This document shows positions 11,008 through 22,851 of a DNA stretch of 57,002 bases, in pieces; the stretch's first letter is position 1; each line of letters opens with the position of its first letter. The stretch comes from Mycoplasmatales bacterium (GTDB lineage: Bacteria; Bacillota_I; Bacilli_A; Mycoplasmatales; Metamycoplasmataceae), in the NCBI GenBank assembly GCA_013215715.1, contig JABSQT010000005.1:1-57002 (forward strand), written 5' to 3'. A program made the position numbers and the translations under genes. Below the pieces are notes generated by a model. It was given only the letters and a program-made list of their open reading frames with translations. It was not told the origin of the DNA and ran no database searches.

Positions 11008-11928
11008 TTAATGAACGTGAACTAATAGAATTAATAATGCCATTAAGAAACCAACTACAAATAGGAATGTTGTTGTATGTCATTTAACATGGGAAATTTC
11101 TTGGTCTATAAATTCTGGTATTAATTCTAATATTGCTGTGAATACTAATATCGATCCTGATGTAACTAATATTAATGGCATTAATCAAATAATATCTTGA
11201 ATAGCTTCACCTAAATAGGCACCCAAGAACATCATGGGCAATAAAATCAATTGAATTAGTAATGTAAATCCCATCGCTTTCCACTTATTAGTTCCCATCT
11301 CTATTTGCCTATAATATATAGTTAACATTTCCGGAATTGTATGTATTATAAATGCAACAATAGCTGCAATTGTCATTCCACTCACTTCATGATCATTTAA
11401 ACCTTGAATCATTAAACCTAATGAAATTCCAGCGGGTATTTTATGTGCCATAAGCAACATAATAACAGTTACTTTTGATTTAGCTGATTGAGCCTCTTTT
11501 AAGTTAAATATGTGATCTCCATGTTTGTGATCATTATGATTATTATGAACTTCTCCACTTTTCTTAGTGAAAATATGTCTTGCTAACATAGATCCGCCCA
11601 TACCAAATAATACGCCCCCAATCGCAATACCAGCTAAAATGCTTATTATTTCCCAATCTCCATAGTGTTTAGCCGAATGATTATGTTGTCCATGTGTATG
11701 ACCCTCTAAAGTTTCTCTAAGTGATGTTAATGGTTGAGCAATTAAACCATAAAGTCCTAGAACTAAAATAAACCCTGCAGAAAATGAATAAAGATAAATA
11801 TTTGATTTTCTTTTAATTCTTGGTTTTACAATTGGAAGAATTAATCCCAATAGCAATGGAATTGTTAATACAATTCCAGCAAATAACAATACTTGTAGAG
11901 AAAGATTTCAACTTGTAATGTTTTTCAT
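11008..11928 (-). CDS. ZIP-family divalent metal (zinc) transporter
   Basis: A 306-aa inner-membrane protein that probably imports Zn2+ or another divalent cation. It has about eight hydrophobic helices. The long cytosolic loop is His-rich in two blocks (GHTHGQHNHSAKH and HNNHNDHKHGDH), a common ZIP feature. The metal-site helices contain HKIPAGISLGL and HTIPEM, matching HNxPEG and HExPHE of TM4 and TM5. The start is ATG 11928, upstream of a later in-frame start, because it has AGAGG in front and completes the first helix. It ends in LVHVH. Ion specificity is inferred from family. Confidence 0.88.
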
Positions 11929-12019
11929 TTTTCCTCTTTCTATATGATTAATCATATCATATTAATATTTGATTAAAAAAATTCTTATATTATATATTTA
12001 ATATAAAAATACACCATCA

Positions 12020-12445
12020 TTAAATGATGATACGTCTAGTTTGAAAAATGTCCAATTCTTTTAATTCTAAAAATTTTATTGTACCTACAGGAAATCATAA
12101 AACAAAATAACATTCATTATAATATTTTGAAAAGAATCCTGGTGCAACATCAATAAATAATTTTAAAACCTTACCATGTCTATCAGTTAATACAATGTCA
12201 TAATTTTGTTGGAATAATATTGTTTGAAATGCTTTTTTCCTTCTTATTAAATACCCAGTCTCATATTGAGGTGTAGTAAATTTTCTTAAAGTTTTAATAG
12301 TTTCATATGTTGAAGAATTATTTATAATATTTCATTTTGTTAAATGAACTCCATTTAAAATAAGTCTGTAATTATTTTTATAGTTTCTTTTTTTAGCTTT
12401 TCTAGTAAAAATATACTTAATATTTACGATATCTTTTAAATTCAT
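12020..12445 (-). CDS. Conserved hypothetical protein, DUF192-like
   Basis: A 141-aa soluble protein with no signal or helix that spans membranes. By eye its second half follows the DUF192 layout: a hydrophobic strand, DIVLTDRHGKVLK, a DVAPG turn, then VLWFPVGTIKFLELKELD, which compares to the family ending PAGT..LGLK.GD. That similarity is weak and unconfirmed. Its frame includes two TGA Trp codons. TATAAT lies 9 bases before the ATG and there is no Shine-Dalgarno. It is divergent from yebC, sharing a short promoter region. Confidence 0.7.
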
Positions 12446-12498
12446 AATAAGTTTATTATATAATAAATACACTTAATAGAAATAGAAAAGGAGATAAG

Positions 12499-13239
12499 AT
12501 GGCAGGACATAGTAAATGAGCAAATATTAAACACAGGAAAGCGGCGCAAGATTCAGCAAGATCAAAGATTTTTGCTAAATTTTCTAAAGAAATCATGGTT
12601 GCAGCAGCAGCAGGTGGAGGAGATATTAATACAAACGCTCCACTTAAATTAGCAGTTCAAAAAGCCAAGGCTAAATCAATGCCAGCAAAAAATATCCAAA
12701 AAGCTATTGATAAAGCAACTGGAGTTGGAGCGGAAGGAGCTGTATATAAAGAAAGTGTATATGAAGGGTATTTACCAGGAGGAATTTCAATAATGGTTAT
12801 GTGTTTGTCAGATAATCACAATAGAGTTTCTGCAGCAGTTAAATCATTATTTAATAAGAGTGGAGGTTCTCTAGGTAAAAATGGATCAGTTTCGTTCTTA
12901 TTTGATAGAAAAGGGATTCTTGAATTACCTCTTTCAATTGGAGATGAAGATACAGTGATGATGATTGCTTTAGAGGCCGGTGCAATGGACTTTGAAGTTG
13001 GTGATGAATCATATTTCATAACAACAGAACCAACTAATTTTGCAATGGTTAAAGAAAATCTAGAAAAAGAATTTGAAGGTGTTGAATTCAAAACGGCTGA
13101 AGTTACATATGAGGCAAATACACAAGTTAAAATTGATGCAGATAAAGCACAAAAAATTCTTGATACAATAGTTAGATTTGAAGATGATGATGATATACAA
13201 GAAGTATTTCATAATCTTGATCCTGAATCATTTGAATAA
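12499..13239 (+). CDS. yebC: YebC/PmpR-family protein
   Basis: A 246-aa protein of the TACO1/YebC family, which binds DNA as a regulator in some bacteria and has been linked to translation of difficult peptides. It begins MAGHSKWANIKHRK, the family signature, then the acidic C-terminal domains. The Trp codon is TGA at position 7, so the real ATG at 12499 lies 32 codons before the first standard-code ORF. AAGGAG stands 7 bases upstream. Single-gene unit with its own terminator. Confidence 0.94.
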
Positions 13240-13246
13240 AATAATT

Positions 13247-13269
13247 AAACAATTTAGGTTGTTTTTTTT
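13247..13269 (+). terminator. Terminator after yebC
   Basis: AAACAA/TTGTTT stem with a short loop and a run of eight T. Confidence 0.65.
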
Positions 13270-13300
13270 ATTTTCCTTCAATAAGAATACATATTAGTAT

Positions 13301-13792
13301 ATGAAGATAAAACTAATGATAAGTGCTATATTTTCGATATTTATTTGTGTTGGAGGGTTTCTGATGATTCATGAATCAAAAATTAAAAATAATACATTTA
13401 AAAAAGAAATGATAAAAATCACTGTTTTGGGAGCAGTGCGTTTTCATGGACCATTTAACGTCCGATTTGGAATATCAATTAGAGAAATATTGGTTAAAGC
13501 TGAACTTCTTTATGGCGCTAATTTAAAAGAAGTAGAATTTGATAAACACATATATAAAGAACAAACTATTTTAATTCCTTTTAAAGAAGGCTTCAAAAAG
13601 AAAATTAAATTAAATGATATTAATTTAGCTGATTTGATGAGAGCAGGAATTAGAAAGGGTACATCACTATTGATAATGAACTACATTAGAAGAAAAAGAG
13701 GGGGTAAAATAACATGAAGTGAATTAGACTCAATACGTGGTGTTGGTATCACTACTTTAAACCTTCTAAAAAAGATTTTAGATTTAAACTAA
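13301..13792 (+). CDS. comEA: ComEA-like DNA-binding competence protein
   Basis: A 163-aa membrane-anchored protein; ComEA is the DNA receptor at the cell surface in natural transformation. It has one N-terminal membrane helix (about residues 3-23), an SLBB-like middle, and a C-terminal helix-hairpin-helix region with INLAD..R.GI and LDSIRGVGITTLNLL. One TGA (Trp) is read in the hairpin domain. Its 3' end overlaps the start of comEC by 79 bases, so the two are translated in different frames of the same DNA. Confidence 0.8.
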
Positions 13793-15096
13793 AAATACCT
13801 ATAACTTTTTTATTAAGTATATTATTATATAAACTTATTTCAAATGGAATGAATATACCTTTTTTAATTATTGTTATTGTATTATTTTTACTTCTAGTCT
13901 ATTATCCCAAATTATTAATAACAACTTTTATATTAGTTTTTATTTATTTATTAATAAAATATTTATTAGATGTTAAATATGTAGACAAATATATAAATGG
14001 TAATTATACTGTAATTTCTAAATTAAAAATGGGTTCAATAATAAAAGTTGATGGTCAAAGAGTTTTGGTAAAGTCAACTGAAGATATTAATCCTGGTGAT
14101 GTTATATCATTAAGTGGCCATATAATAAAGATAAAAAATATAAATAACTTTGATATAGTTACATATTTAAAAACAAAACAAATAATGTCCCAAATATATC
14201 CGAAAACTTTATCAATAATAACTTTTAACAAGAGTTTTTTTAATCTTGCACACTTATATGTTAAAACAGGTCCTCAAATTTGAAGGAGTGTTGCTCCATT
14301 ATTATTATTGGGTGAACACACCAAGGATACAAAAGAACTTTTTGAATTAACCAAGGAACTATCGGTCGTACATTTATTTGTGATTTCTGGATTTCATATA
14401 GGGATTATTTATAAAATAATTTTATGAGTTTTTAAAAAACTGCATATTTATTATTTTGAATTATTTTCTCTTTTACCATTAATTCTTTATGTATTTTTAT
14501 TGAATTGAACCATCCCAGCAATAAGAGCTTTACTTTTTATTTCGGTGATGACATTCAAAGGAAAAATATCCAAAATAAGTCACAGAACAAATTTAGATGT
14601 TTTGGGTGTTGTTGGTATATTGTTAATGATTTGAAATCCATATATTGATTCTTCTATTTCCTTTCACTTAACATTTCTTGCTTCAATAACCATTATTTAT
14701 TTAAACTCTATACATTTTAAAAATGGTTTTATTAAATATTTTTCAATAAATGTTGGCGTGTTTTTAGTTACTTTACCAATAATTATTTCTATAAATGGTT
14801 GAGTTTCTATTTGAGGAATTTTTTATTCAATGGCATTAACACCATTAATATCAGGAATTTATATTTTAACTATAGTTTTACTCCCATTTAAATGAGCCTT
14901 ATATTACCCTTATATTGTTCTTATATTTATAATGGAAATATTTGGTGAAACTGTAATAAAAGTAAAAAGTCAATTTTTTTCACCTACATTAATATATAAC
15001 TACTATATAATTTTTATAATATGTATTTTATTTATGGAGAAGAGAATTTCCTTATTAACAATGAGGAAAAGCGTATTATCGCAAAAATCGGTATAG
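13714..15096 (+). CDS. comEC: ComEC/Rec2-type DNA uptake channel
   Basis: A 460-aa polytopic membrane protein, the putative channel for single-stranded DNA in transformation. It has two N-terminal helices, a short OB-like extracellular segment (VDGQRVLVK..GDVISLSG), then the competence domain with the diagnostic HLFVISGFHIG and at least seven further helices. It has no C-terminal metallo-beta-lactamase domain. The start is set at ATG 13714, preceded by AGAGGGGGT, inside comEA. It ends in TAG inside holA, overlapping it by 76 bases. Many TGA Trp codons hide the gene in the standard code. Confidence 0.87.
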
Positions 15097-15938
15097 AACC
15101 CGTTATTTTTGATGAAACTTCTATTACGTCCGAAATATTAATGGAGTTAACCACTATTCCGATGTTTGAAGATGTTAAAGTTGTTGTGATGAGGGATATA
15201 GTTGCTTTTTCAAAAGAAGCGGAAGCAAAAAAAATAGTAGATATATTAAAAAATATTGATAAAACAACAAAAGTTATTTTTGTAAATAATAATACAAAAC
15301 CTAAAGCAACTAATTCATTAATTAAATTTTTAATGTCAAATGCAACAACAAATAAATTTGATAGACTAAAGAATGCTAAAGTTTATGAGACAATTAGATT
15401 AATAGTTGAATCAAAGGGCGGTACGATTACAAATAAAGCTGCAATTGCGTTTGCAAATAAAGTTCCTAATGATCTAAGAATAATAAATAATGAAATCGAT
15501 AAATTATTATTGGGAGTAGAGAATATAACCATTGAAGTTATAGAAAAATCAATTTCAACATATGTGTCAGAAGATTATTTCGCTTTAGCAAATGCAATAA
15601 TAGAAAAAGATGCTTATGCAATAGCCACAGCTTATAAAGATAGGATGTTCGCAGGTGATGAACCTTTATTATTAATTGGGCAAATAGCATCTACTTTACT
15701 GCTTGCTAATAAAGTAAATAATTATAAACAAACTGGCATGACTACGAGAGAAATTTCCGATGTTACAAGAATTCATATCTTTAGAGTTAAAAAAGCAAAC
15801 GAATTACTTATGAAGACTAACCCGATAGTTCTTAAGGAATTAATTAATGATTTAGCAAAATTAGATATCGATATCAAAACTGGTATTATTGATTCAAAAG
15901 TTGGTTTAGATAAATTTATATTAAATTTTATGAAATAA
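15021..15938 (+). CDS. holA: DNA polymerase III delta subunit
   Basis: A 305-aa clamp-loader subunit that opens the beta sliding clamp. The N-terminus MYFIYGEENFLI is the typical HolA opening (the family has xGxDxxLI), followed by an AAA-like domain without a Walker A and a C-terminal helical collar. It lies after comEC as in many Firmicutes and mollicutes, and its start is buried 76 bases inside comEC. A TATAAT at 15006-15011 could give an extra internal promoter. Confidence 0.9.
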   Translation: MYFIYGEENFLINNEEKRIIAKIGIEPVIFDETSITSEILMELTTIPMFEDVKVVVMRDIVAFSKEAEAKKIVDILKNIDKTTKVIFVNNNTKPKATNSLIKFLMSNATTNKFDRLKNAKVYETIRLIVESKGGTITNKAAIAFANKVPNDLRIINNEIDKLLLGVENITIEVIEKSISTYVSEDYFALANAIIEKDAYAIATAYKDRMFAGDEPLLLIGQIASTLLLANKVNNYKQTGMTTREISDVTRIHIFRVKKANELLMKTNPIVLKELINDLAKLDIDIKTGIIDSKVGLDKFILNFMK

Positions 15939-15962
15939 ATATCAAACTTTTAAATAATAAAT

Positions 15963-15993
15963 AAAAAAATAACTCAGCCGAAGTTATTTTTTT
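15963..15993. terminator. Bidirectional terminator between holA and rpsT
   Basis: AAAAAATAACT/AGTTATTTTTT stem with a 7-base loop between convergent genes. Confidence 0.78.
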
Positions 15994-16033
15994 ATTTATT
16001 GTTATTGTTAATTGGTAATGTTAAATGTTATAA

Positions 16034-16294
16034 CTATTTATTCTTGTTAAAGAATGCATCAAGTCTCGAAGACTTTCTTGCACCATTGTTCTTATGGAAT
16101 ACTCCTTTAGAAACAGCGGTATTTATTTCTTTATGTGCTTTTGACACTAATTCTTGAGCGTTAGCTCCTTTTGCAATGATTGCAGCTTTAGCATTTTTGA
16201 TTGCTGTTCTAACTCTTGATTTAATAGCAGCATTTCTAACTCTAGCTTTTTCATTGGTTTTAATACGTGTCATTTTTGATTTGATATTTGCCAT
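16034..16294 (-). CDS. rpsT: 30S ribosomal protein S20
   Basis: An 86-aa basic protein that binds 16S rRNA. It shows the S20 pattern MANIKSKMTRIKTNEKAR, and the C-terminal HKNNGARKSSRL in place of the usual HKNxAARxKSRL. Shine-Dalgarno AAGGAG stands 7 bases before the ATG and TATAAT about 15 bases before that. The holA-rpsT convergence is common in Firmicutes-type genomes. Confidence 0.97.
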   Translation of the reverse strand: MANIKSKMTRIKTNEKARVRNAAIKSRVRTAIKNAKAAIIAKGANAQELVSKAHKEINTAVSKGVFHKNNGARKSSRLDAFFNKNK

Positions 16295-16361
16295 TTAAAA
16301 CTCCTTTGTGAAAACATTATAGCAAAAATAAAGTATAATTTAGTAAAAATTAAGGAGTAAT

Positions 16362-17036
16362 ATGACAAGACTATATATAGGGATGGCTTCAGGTTCATTA
16401 GTTATATTGATAATTCTAGGGATTTTGATATATTTTTGATACAAAAATAGAACTTTAAAAAGATTAACTAAAAAACTTGGACAATCAGCTGAAACAATAA
16501 TAAATAATGATATTGCAACATGAGCAAAACACACAAAAAATAAATTTATTAAAGCTAATTTATATGCTTACAATTCAAATATGGTATTTGAGGTTGATGG
16601 TATTCTTGTTACAAATAAAGGTATTATCGTTATTGAGATTAAATCTATAAAAGGTGAGATCCATGGTGATGCTTCAGCTCCACAACTAATTAAACAAATG
16701 GGCCAAAGACAACATCCAATTAGTAACCCAATAATTCAAAATGATAAACATATTAGTCATATTATGAATATGACACAAGTAAAAGTACCCATTGTTTCTT
16801 TAATTATTTATTCTAATAGAGCAGAATCAATTAAAATAACAAATACTCCGGCTCACGTTGTTTTAATAAGGCATTCTGAGTTATTTAATTCGCTAGATAA
16901 AATAAATTCGGTATTAGAGACAAAATTATCAGATCAACAGGTAAAAAAACTATATAATAATATTAAATCTTTTAGGACACACAATCCTAAAGATGTAAAA
17001 TTACATAAAACCATAACAGGTCAGAAAGGAAGGTAG
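16362..17036 (+). CDS. Membrane-anchored NERD-domain protein
   Basis: A 224-aa protein with one N-terminal membrane helix (about residues 8-27) followed by a basic linker and a NERD (nuclease-related) domain. The PD-(D/E)xK-type residues look intact: Asp near 79 (EVDGIL) and E-I-K near 92-94 (VIEIKS), then a GQRQHPISNP segment usual in NERD proteins. This suggests a membrane-tethered nuclease or nucleic-acid-binding protein; the activity is unproven. TAAGGAGT precedes the ATG and TATAAT precedes that. A K+ channel gene follows after a single base, so the two are surely one operon. Confidence 0.82.
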
Positions 17037-17037
17037 T

Positions 17038-17913
17038 ATGACATTAAATGAAGGAAGTATTATAGTTGCTTCTGAAGCAAGTTTAAAATCTATCAACACC
17101 AAAGAGCGCAAACGTAGAATTAAAAGATTAAGAAATATATATGCTTTTGCAATCTTTTTTATTGTTGTGATTTCAATTTCAACATTAGCATTTAAGATAG
17201 AGGTGCAAGAACATCATAAAACATGATTTACTTTTATAGAATTAATAGTGTTTATAGTATTGATTGTAGATTACGGATTAAGGTGATTTACAGCTCCAGC
17301 AAGATTTATAAGTAAAACTAAGTCATTGTTGCTTTTTCCATTTACAATGATTTCTATAATGTTAATTATTTCGATGTTACCTTCTTTATATATTATTGGT
17401 AATTACTTAAGTGATGGCCCAACGAAAAAGTTTTTTGTTGGACTACAAACATTTAAATTTATGAGAATATTAAGAATCATTATGCTAGCCAACTTATTTC
17501 CACCATTAGCAATCTTCAAAAGAGTTATTTCTAAAAATAAATGAATACTTTATAATGTGTTTTTTATAGTTATTATTACAATAGTTGTATTCGCATTAGT
17601 TATGTACAATGTTGAACAAACAGCTCCTGATGCACAAATAACTTCATTTAAAGATGCTTTATATTTCTCAACTATAACGCTTACAACAATTGGATTTGGT
17701 GATATTGCACCTAAATCAGATGTAGGTAAAGCGATAGTAATGGTAATGTCTATAATTGGTATTGGTATCCTCGCAATTCCATCTGGTGTTATTGCCGGGG
17801 GATTCCTTTCGGAAGCGGAAGCTATGAGAGATGAAAAAGCACAATTAGAAGATAAACGCAAAAAATCAAAACTCACAAAATTAAAAGTGATCAAAAAAAT
17901 AGATAGAGGTTAA
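17038..17913 (+). CDS. Voltage-gated-type potassium channel
   Basis: A 291-aa membrane protein with six helices (S1-S6). The S4-like segment is FKFMRILRIIMLA with Arg/Lys spaced as in voltage sensors. The pore loop carries the selectivity filter TIGFGD (about residues 217-222), which fits K+ channels (TVGYGD class). A short basic C-terminal coiled coil (AQLEDKRKKSKLTK) follows S6, with no RCK or cyclic-nucleotide domain. It likely lets K+ flow to set membrane potential. It starts one base after the NERD gene stop with GGAAGG as ribosome site. Confidence 0.9.
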
Positions 17914-17926
17914 AACCTCTTTTTTA
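17905..17926 (+). terminator. Terminator after the K+ channel gene
   Basis: AGAGGT/ACCTCT stem overlapping the stop codon, then six T. Confidence 0.72.
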
Positions 17927-17951
17927 TACTTCTATTTCTTTAATTACAGAA

Positions 17952-17985
17952 TTTAAAAACAACCTATAATAGGTTGTTTTTAAAT
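17952..17985. terminator. Bidirectional terminator between the K+ channel and ABC-F genes
   Basis: AAAAACAACCT/AGGTTGTTTTT with loop ATAAT; serves the minus-strand ABC-F gene. Confidence 0.78.
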
Positions 17986-17987
17986 TA

Positions 17988-19601
<1,614 letters not shown>

Positions 19602-19634
19602 TTTTGCCTCCTAATTTTCATACTAATTATAATA

Positions 19635-19650
19635 GAGTTTTTAAAAACTC
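19635..19650. promoter_or_regulatory. 16-bp perfect palindrome between divergent promoters
   Basis: GAGTTTTTAAAAACTC lies between the -10 boxes of the ABC-F gene (TATAAT on the minus strand near 19627-19632) and parC (19663-19668), about where both -35 regions should be. It could be an operator for both genes or a cruciform/terminator-like element. Confidence 0.4.
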
Positions 19651-19662
19651 AAAAAAATAATC

Positions 19663-19668
19663 TATAAT
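19663..19668 (+). promoter_or_regulatory. -10 box TATAAT of parC
   Basis: TATAAT 7 bases before the parC ATG, without a Shine-Dalgarno motif; leaderless-type. Confidence 0.6.
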
Positions 19669-19675
19669 TTAGCAT

Positions 19676-22210
19676 ATGAGTAAAAATATAGCAGCACAAC
19701 TACTAAAACAATCATTAGATCAAATCATGTCAGAAAGGTTTGGAAGATATTCGAAATATATTATTCAAGATAGAGCTTTACCGGATGCAAGAGATGGTTT
19801 AAAACCAGTTCAAAGAAGAATATTATATGCAATGAACGAACTTGGTTTAACTCACAACAAACCTTATAAAAAATCAGCTAGAGTTGTTGGTGAAGTTATT
19901 GGTAAATACCACCCACATGGTGATACTTCGATTTATGATGCATTAGTACGTATGACACAAGATTGAAAAATGAATATGCCCTTAGTTTCTATGCATGGTA
20001 ATAACGGTTCGATAGATGATGATCCAGCAGCAGCTATGAGATACACGGAAGCTAGATTAGAAAAGTTAACAGATTTACTTTTGAAAGGTATTAAACAAAA
20101 AACCGTTCCCTTTGCTCCTAATTTTGACGATTCAGAATCTGAACCAACCGTATTACCGGCTGGTTTCCCTAATTTATTAATTAATGGAGCCAAAGGTATT
20201 GCAGCTGGATATGCAACTGAAATGCCGCCGCATAATTTAGGGGAAATGATTGATGCTATTATCGCTACAATAAAATCACCGAATATAAGGTTAGATACTT
20301 TAATGAATTTTGTAAAGGGTCCTGATTTTCCTACGGGTGGTATTGTTCAAGGTATTGATGGAATATATTCTGCATTTGAAAGAGGGAAAGGTAGAATTAT
20401 CATTCGTTCTAAAGTTGAAGTGAATGATTCTAAAACAAAGCCAACAATTACAATATCCGAAATACCATATGGCGTTATTAAGTCAAAACTCGTAAGAGAT
20501 ATAGATGAAATTAGATTCAATAAATCAATACACGGAATCAAGGAAGTAAGAGATGAAACTGATCGACGTGGAACTTCTATTTATATTGAATTAATGCCAG
20601 GTACATCACCTAAGTTAGTTTTAAATTATTTATATTCTAAAACAGACTTACAAATTTATTATAATTATAATAATATCGCTATAAAAGATAGAGCTCCTAA
20701 ATTACTTTCTTTAAGAGAATTGATTGAAGCATTCCTTGTACATAATAAAAATGTTCAAAAAAGGCAAATTAAATTTGAGTTAGCTAAAGATAAACTTAGG
20801 CATGAAATTGTTTCTGGTTTAGTTAAAGTTACCGCAATAGTTGATGAGGTTATTAAAATTATACGTAAAGCATCTGGTTCAAAAGCTGGGGTTATAAAAG
20901 CTCTTATAGAAAACTTTAATTTCACCCAAGTTCAAGCTAGTGCAATTGCAGAATTAAGACTTTATAGACTTTCTTCAACAGATCAATTTGTTTATTTACA
21001 AGAAAAGGAAGAACTTGAAAACCGAATAAAACGTTATCAAAGATTATTAAATGTTGATGAGGAATTTGATAAATATTTGATAGATTTCTTTAAACAAGTT
21101 AAAAAAGATTTTGCAATACCAAGGCGCACAATAATAGAAAAAGAAATTGAAAAAATTGAAATTAATGTTGCTGACTTAATTAAACATGATGATGTTTATG
21201 TTGGTGTATCAAGAAAAGGATATATTAAATCATTTTCTAATAGAGTGTTTGAATCAAATAAACTTGAACATTACGGACTTAAAGATGGTGATTCGCTAGT
21301 ATTTATAGATAAAGTAAATACTGCTCAAAAATTATTAGTTTTTACAGATGCAGGTCAATTTATATTTATACCAGGTCATAAAATATCGGAAGAGAAATTT
21401 AAATCAGCAGGTAAACACATCAATGATTATGCTGCTATTGATCCAGATCACAATATTGTTGCCGTTATTTCTGTTGCAGATTTTAATTTAAAAGGTTATA
21501 TTACATTAGTAACTAAAAAGGGTAAAGCTAAACGTATTCAATTAAAGGATTTCGAAGTATCCAGATATTCAAAACCATTAATGGCAATGAAATTAGGACA
21601 AGGAGATAAATTAATTGGAGCAAGAGTTTCAGGTGGAGATAAAAAGGTTATTATTGTTACTTCATCAGGTAAAACCACTCTATATGATGAAACAACAATT
21701 TCAATACAGGGTACTAAATCTAGTGGTGTAATTGGAATATCATTAGATGAAAATCAAGTAACTGCATTTACATTAGTTAATCCAGAAGATACTATTGGAT
21801 TACTTTCAAATAGAGGTGGTATGAAGCGCATGAGAGTTTCTTCAATATCACCTTCATCAAGAACAACAAAAGGGCGTAATTTATTTAAAGTTGTTAAGAC
21901 TAAACCTCATATCATTTATGATATTAATATTGTAGATACTACAACAAAAGCAAATTTCACAAAAATGGATGGAATTTTAGAAGTTATAGAGTTCAAAATG
22001 GTTGATATAACTGATACTGAAGTTGGCTTAAGTTCATTAGGTCCAGAAAATATTTTAGCCGCTAAAATTATGGTATCTCAAATCATTAAACAAGAATCAA
22101 AATTAATAAAAACAACCAATATTTCTGAAACAGAACAATTTGATGAAGCCGAAAAAGCCATTGAATCTGCTTCTCAATTATCAATAGAAGACATATTAAG
22201 CGATATTTAA
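19676..22210 (+). CDS. parC: DNA topoisomerase IV subunit A
   Basis: An 844-aa type II topoisomerase subunit that cuts and rejoins DNA to decatenate chromosomes. The active-site Tyr is near residue 123 in [27 protein letters not shown] distinguishes ParC from GyrA, which has GNFGSVDGD. The C-terminal part forms a beta-pinwheel with repeats such as [11 protein letters not shown] and [11 protein letters not shown], ending in an acidic tail. In the quinolone region GDTSIYD, Thr84 aligns with E. coli Ser80 and Asp88 with Glu84, so no classical resistance substitution is seen. The usual upstream parE is absent here. One TGA (Trp98) is read. Confidence 0.95.
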
Positions 22211-22227
22211 AATATTGCTTTTTATAT

Positions 22228-22233
22228 TATAAT
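22228..22233 (+). promoter_or_regulatory. -10 box TATAAT of the acpD-type gene
   Basis: TATAAT exactly 6 bases before ATG 22240; no Shine-Dalgarno. Confidence 0.55.
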
Positions 22234-22239
22234 TTAAAT

Positions 22240-22827
22240 ATGAAAACATTATTTATAACAACAACAATGACAAAAAATACACCTAAGGGTTCTATTTCAT
22301 TAAAGGCATTAGAAACATATAAAGAACTTTATGAAATTAAATACCCAAAACACGAAACTATTTGAATGGATTTAAATGATCAAGATGATTTAAGTGTGGC
22401 GATGACTTCTGAAAACTTTGAAACTTTTTTTAAAGATTCAGATAAATATATTGATTTACTAAAATCAGTTGATAGATTAGTTATTTCAGTTCCTATGACA
22501 AATTTTTCATATACTGCACAAATGAAAAATTTATTCGATAAAATTTGTGTTGCTGGAAAAACTTTTAAATACAAATATAATGGAAAAGGTGAATCAGAAG
22601 GGTTATTGAAAAGTCTTGAAGTTCAAATTATTGCAGTTCAAGGTGCTCCTGAAGGATGATATACATTTTCAAATTTTATACCAGCTATGGAAGGAACTTG
22701 AAATTTCCTTGGTGCAAAAGTATTGCCAACCATACAAATAGACGGTGTCAAAACACCAAAAAAAATTAATTTATCAGTTGAAGAAAATATTGAATTAATA
22801 TTAAATAAAATAAAAGAAAGAGTGTAA
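22240..22827 (+). CDS. acpD: FMN-dependent NADH-azoreductase / flavodoxin-fold oxidoreductase
   Basis: A 195-aa flavodoxin-fold enzyme, AcpD/AzoR family, that reduces azo or quinone compounds with NADH. It opens with a beta strand and a phosphate-binding loop (TTTMTKNTPKGS), and contains VISVPMTNFSYTAQMKNLFDKI, the flavin-contact motif of AzoR (usual PMYNFxxPxxLKxxxD). QGAPEGWYT matches the family GG region. The physiological substrate is not known. Three TGA codons are read as Trp. The gene sits on its own leaderless-type promoter and terminator. Confidence 0.85.
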
Positions 22828-22838
22828 CTCTTTTTTTA
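22817..22838 (+). terminator. Terminator after the acpD-type gene
   Basis: AAGAGT/ACTCTT stem spanning the stop codon, then T7. Confidence 0.7.
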
Positions 22839-22839
22839 T

Positions 22840-22845
22840 TATAAT
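22840..22845 (+). promoter_or_regulatory. -10 box TATAAT of yqeG
   Basis: TATAAT exactly 6 bases before ATG 22852, directly abutting the upstream terminator; no Shine-Dalgarno. Confidence 0.55.
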
Positions 22846-22851
22846 TTTTAT

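Noticed and set aside
19900-19960. Quinolone-resistance mutation in parC
   Set aside because: Thr and Asp at the Ser80/Glu84 equivalents are small or acidic residues as in susceptible relatives, not Ile, Arg, Lys or Asn.
19676-22210. GyrA instead of ParC
   Set aside because: [15 protein letters not shown] near the active Tyr follows the ParC form, not GyrA's NFGSVDGD.
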